Positions 37,319 to 38,714 of a stretch of DNA of 38,714 nt are shown piece after piece. Both the position numbers and the translations under genes were made by a program. How positions within the stretch are numbered: position 1 is the first letter of the stretch; each line of letters begins with the position of its first letter. Below the pieces are notes generated by a model, which did not search any database, was not told the DNA's origin, and saw only the letters and a program-made list of their open reading frames with translations. The DNA lies in NCBI GenBank assembly GCA_002436765.1, contig DJNI01000086.1:313-39026 (forward strand). Direction: 5' to 3'. The stretch comes from Clostridiales bacterium UBA6468 (lineage in GTDB: Bacteria; Bacillota; Clostridia; Oscillospirales; Oscillospiraceae).

Positions 37319-38011
37319 ATGATTTACAGTGCAGAAGTACAGAATATGTGCTCCGTGGGCAAGGGTGCCTACCATGGCCCCGCCCCCATCCCCGAAGAGG
37401 GCAAGTGGGTTCAGGCCAAGGAGATCAAGGACATCAGCGGCTTTACCCACGGCGTGGGCTGGTGCGCACCCCAGCAGGGCGCCTGCAAGCTGACCCTGAA
37501 CATCAAGGAGGGCATCATTGAGGAAGCTCTGGTGGAGACCGTCGGCTGCTCCGGCATGACCCATTCCGCCGCCATGGCCGCCGAAATTCTCATCGGCAAG
37601 ACCATCCTCGAGGCGCTGAACACCGACCTGGTGTGCGATGCCATCAACACCGCCATGCGGGAGCTGTTCCTGCAGATCGCCTACGGCCGCAGCCAGTCTG
37701 CGTTCTCCGAGGGCGGCCTGGTGGTCGGCGCTTCTCTGGAAGACCTGGGCAAGGGTCTGCGCAGTCAGGTGGGCACCATGTTCGCCACCAAATCCAAGGG
37801 CCCCCGTTATCTGGAAATGGCCGAGGGCTACGTCACCCGCGTTGCTCTGGACGACGAGAACCTGATCATCGGCTATGAATTTGTAAACCTGGGCAAGATG
37901 ATGGACTTTATCAAGAAGGGCGACGACGCCAACACTGCCTACAAGAAGGCTATGGGTCACTACGGCCGCTTCGACAACGCGCCCAAGTATATCGACCCCC
38001 GTCAGGAATAA
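37319..38011 (+). CDS. IscU/NifU-like iron-sulfur cluster assembly scaffold protein (GGGtGRT-associated)
   Basis: The 230-residue protein contains an IscU-like core from about residue 52 with three candidate cluster cysteines, C56 (GACKL), C77 (VGCSGM) and C106 (LVCDAIN), plus C11 and C49 in an N-terminal extension. Unlike IscU (about 130 residues), it has a long N-terminal extension and a C-terminal domain of about 80 residues. It is known as the scaffold-like protein encoded with GGGtGRT-motif proteins in anaerobes. Its exact part in Fe-S assembly is not established. AAAGGA precedes the ATG (codon 8 of a longer frame). The next gene starts 15 bp later. Confidence 0.87.
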   Translation: MIYSAEVQNMCSVGKGAYHGPAPIPEEGKWVQAKEIKDISGFTHGVGWCAPQQGACKLTLNIKEGIIEEALVETVGCSGMTHSAAMAAEILIGKTILEALNTDLVCDAINTAMRELFLQIAYGRSQSAFSEGGLVVGASLEDLGKGLRSQVGTMFATKSKGPRYLEMAEGYVTRVALDDENLIIGYEFVNLGKMMDFIKKGDDANTAYKKAMGHYGRFDNAPKYIDPRQE

Positions 38012-38026
38012 GAGGAGGACGAAACA

Positions 38027-38714
38027 ATGGCTTTGTTTGAAAGTTACGAAAGAAGAATTGACAAGATCAACGGCGTCCTCGCGCAGTACGGCATCTCCTC
38101 CGTAGAAGAGTGCCGCCAGATCTGCAAGGCGAAGGGCTTCGACCCCTACGAGATCGTCAAGGGCATTCAGCCCATCTGCTTTGAGAACGCCTGCTGGGCT
38201 TACACCGTGGGCGCTGCCATCGCTCTGAAGAAGGGCGTCAAGACCGCCGCTGAGGCTGCCGAGGCCATCGGCATCGGCCTGCAGTCCTTCTGCATCGACG
38301 GCTCCGTCGCCGAGGACCGCAAGGTCGGTCTGGGTCACGGCAATCTGGGCGCCATGCTGCTGCGGGACGAGACCAAGTGCTTCGCCTTCCTGGCCGGCCA
38401 CGAGTCCTTCGCCGCTGCCGAAGGCGCTATCGGCATCGCCCGCTCCGCCAACAAGGCCCGTAAGGAGCCTCTGCGGGTCATCCTGAACGGTCTGGGCAAG
38501 GACGCCGCCCAGATCATCTCCCGGATCAACGGCTTTACCTATGTGCAGACCCAGTTCGACTACTACACCGGCGAGCTGAAGATCGTCAAGGAGTACAGGT
38601 ACTCCGACGGCGAGCGCGCGGCTGTCCGCTGCTTCGGCGCTGACGACGTCCGCGAGGGCGTGGCCATCATGCACCACGAGGGCGTGGACGTTTCCATCAC
38701 CGGCAACTCCACCA
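38027..38714 (+). CDS. GGGtGRT-family protein (partial)
   Basis: The first 229 residues are present; the gene runs off the right edge before the C-terminal GGGtGRT motif. The protein begins MALFESYERRIDKINGVLAQYGISSVEECRQICKAKGFDPYEI. Several cysteines lie in the N-terminal third (for example PICFENACWAY and SFCIDGS). Features shared with the family include GLGHGNLGAMLLRDETKCFAFLAGHESFAAAEGAIGIARSANKARKEPLRV, read in parts, and ITGNST at the end of the window. GAGGAGG lies 8 bases before the ATG. It is coupled with the IscU-like scaffold gene, and the pair is conserved in anaerobic Firmicutes. Function is unknown, probably in Fe-S cluster assembly or delivery. Confidence 0.85.
   Translation, partial: MALFESYERRIDKINGVLAQYGISSVEECRQICKAKGFDPYEIVKGIQPICFENACWAYTVGAAIALKKGVKTAAEAAEAIGIGLQSFCIDGSVAEDRKVGLGHGNLGAMLLRDETKCFAFLAGHESFAAAEGAIGIARSANKARKEPLRVILNGLGKDAAQIISRINGFTYVQTQFDYYTGELKIVKEYRYSDGERAAVRCFGADDVREGVAIMHHEGVDVSITGNST

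Noticed and set aside
1..38714. CRISPR arrays, prophage genes, transposases, toxin-antitoxin pairs or restriction systems
   Set aside because: None seen: no regularly spaced direct repeats, integrases, transposases or typical defence domains; the DUF1643 gene alone is not enough to call a defence island.

Overview
The window is GC-rich, densely packed bacterial chromosome with strong Shine-Dalgarno sequences, many TTGACA/TATAAT-type promoters and Rho-independent terminators. The gene content points to an anaerobic Firmicute of the class Clostridia, most likely family Oscillospiraceae: a Re-citrate synthase-like enzyme in place of ordinary citrate synthase, small families common in gut Clostridia (DUF1540, DUF3793, a DUF6472-like protein), the IscU-like/GGGtGRT pair, and HrcA/CIRCE control of a small heat-shock protein. 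The genus cannot be fixed from the sequence alone. No phage, plasmid, IS transposase, CRISPR array or rRNA is present; the window is mostly core genome with small accessory islands.

Region by region. 1-4.4 kb (minus strand): an operon for the oxidative half of the TCA cycle (acetyl-CoA to 2-oxoglutarate): Re-citrate synthase-like enzyme, GntR-family regulator, aconitase, isocitrate dehydrogenase (cut by the window edge). Its promoter overlaps a palindrome likely bound by the encoded GntR protein. 4.4-8.6 kb: a ZIP metal transporter, a YgjP-like metallohydrolase, an autonomous 28-residue Cys-containing peptide gene, and the TelA/XpaC pair. 8.7-10.8 kb (plus): a LytTR regulator, a DUF3021 membrane protein and a membrane acyltransferase in one overlapping operon preceded by LytTR-type direct repeats. 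10.8-14.5 kb (minus): CIRCE-controlled Hsp20, cardiolipin synthase and a polyprenyl-phosphate sugar transferase. 14.6-16.5 kb: tRNA-Asp, then a probable iron-starvation operon (42-residue membrane protein, DUF3793 protein, flavodoxin) with a DtxR-like palindrome at its promoter and a 221-bp foldback element inserted between two of its genes. 16.5-22.5 kb: a YbaK/PrdX-type deacylase, TrmH-family methyltransferase, GPH sugar transporter, an unknown 119-residue protein next to CstA, and a hemolysin-III family protein. 22.6-24.6 kb (plus): diaminopimelate decarboxylase and a CBS-pair protein. 24.6-29.7 kb (minus): a tight seven-gene operon from a membrane-anchored XRE regulator through 5-formyl-THF cyclo-ligase, an unknown membrane protein, DUF1643, a YfcE-type phosphodiesterase and a Cys-rich DUF6472-like protein to a lipoprotein with a metalloprotease motif. 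29.8-34.0 kb: HtrA, DUF1540 with a multi-hairpin 3' region, ribulose-phosphate epimerase and the primary sigma factor. 34.0-38.7 kb (plus): LepA, HemW, and an IscU-like scaffold followed by a GGGtGRT-family protein (cut by the right edge).

The candidates for less-described biology are the 28-residue peptide unit, the LytTR/DUF3021/acyltransferase circuit with its visible operator, the small-membrane-protein/DUF3793/flavodoxin operon interrupted by a foldback element, the hairpin array behind DUF1540, and the Fe-S scaffold/GGGtGRT pair with its structured leader.
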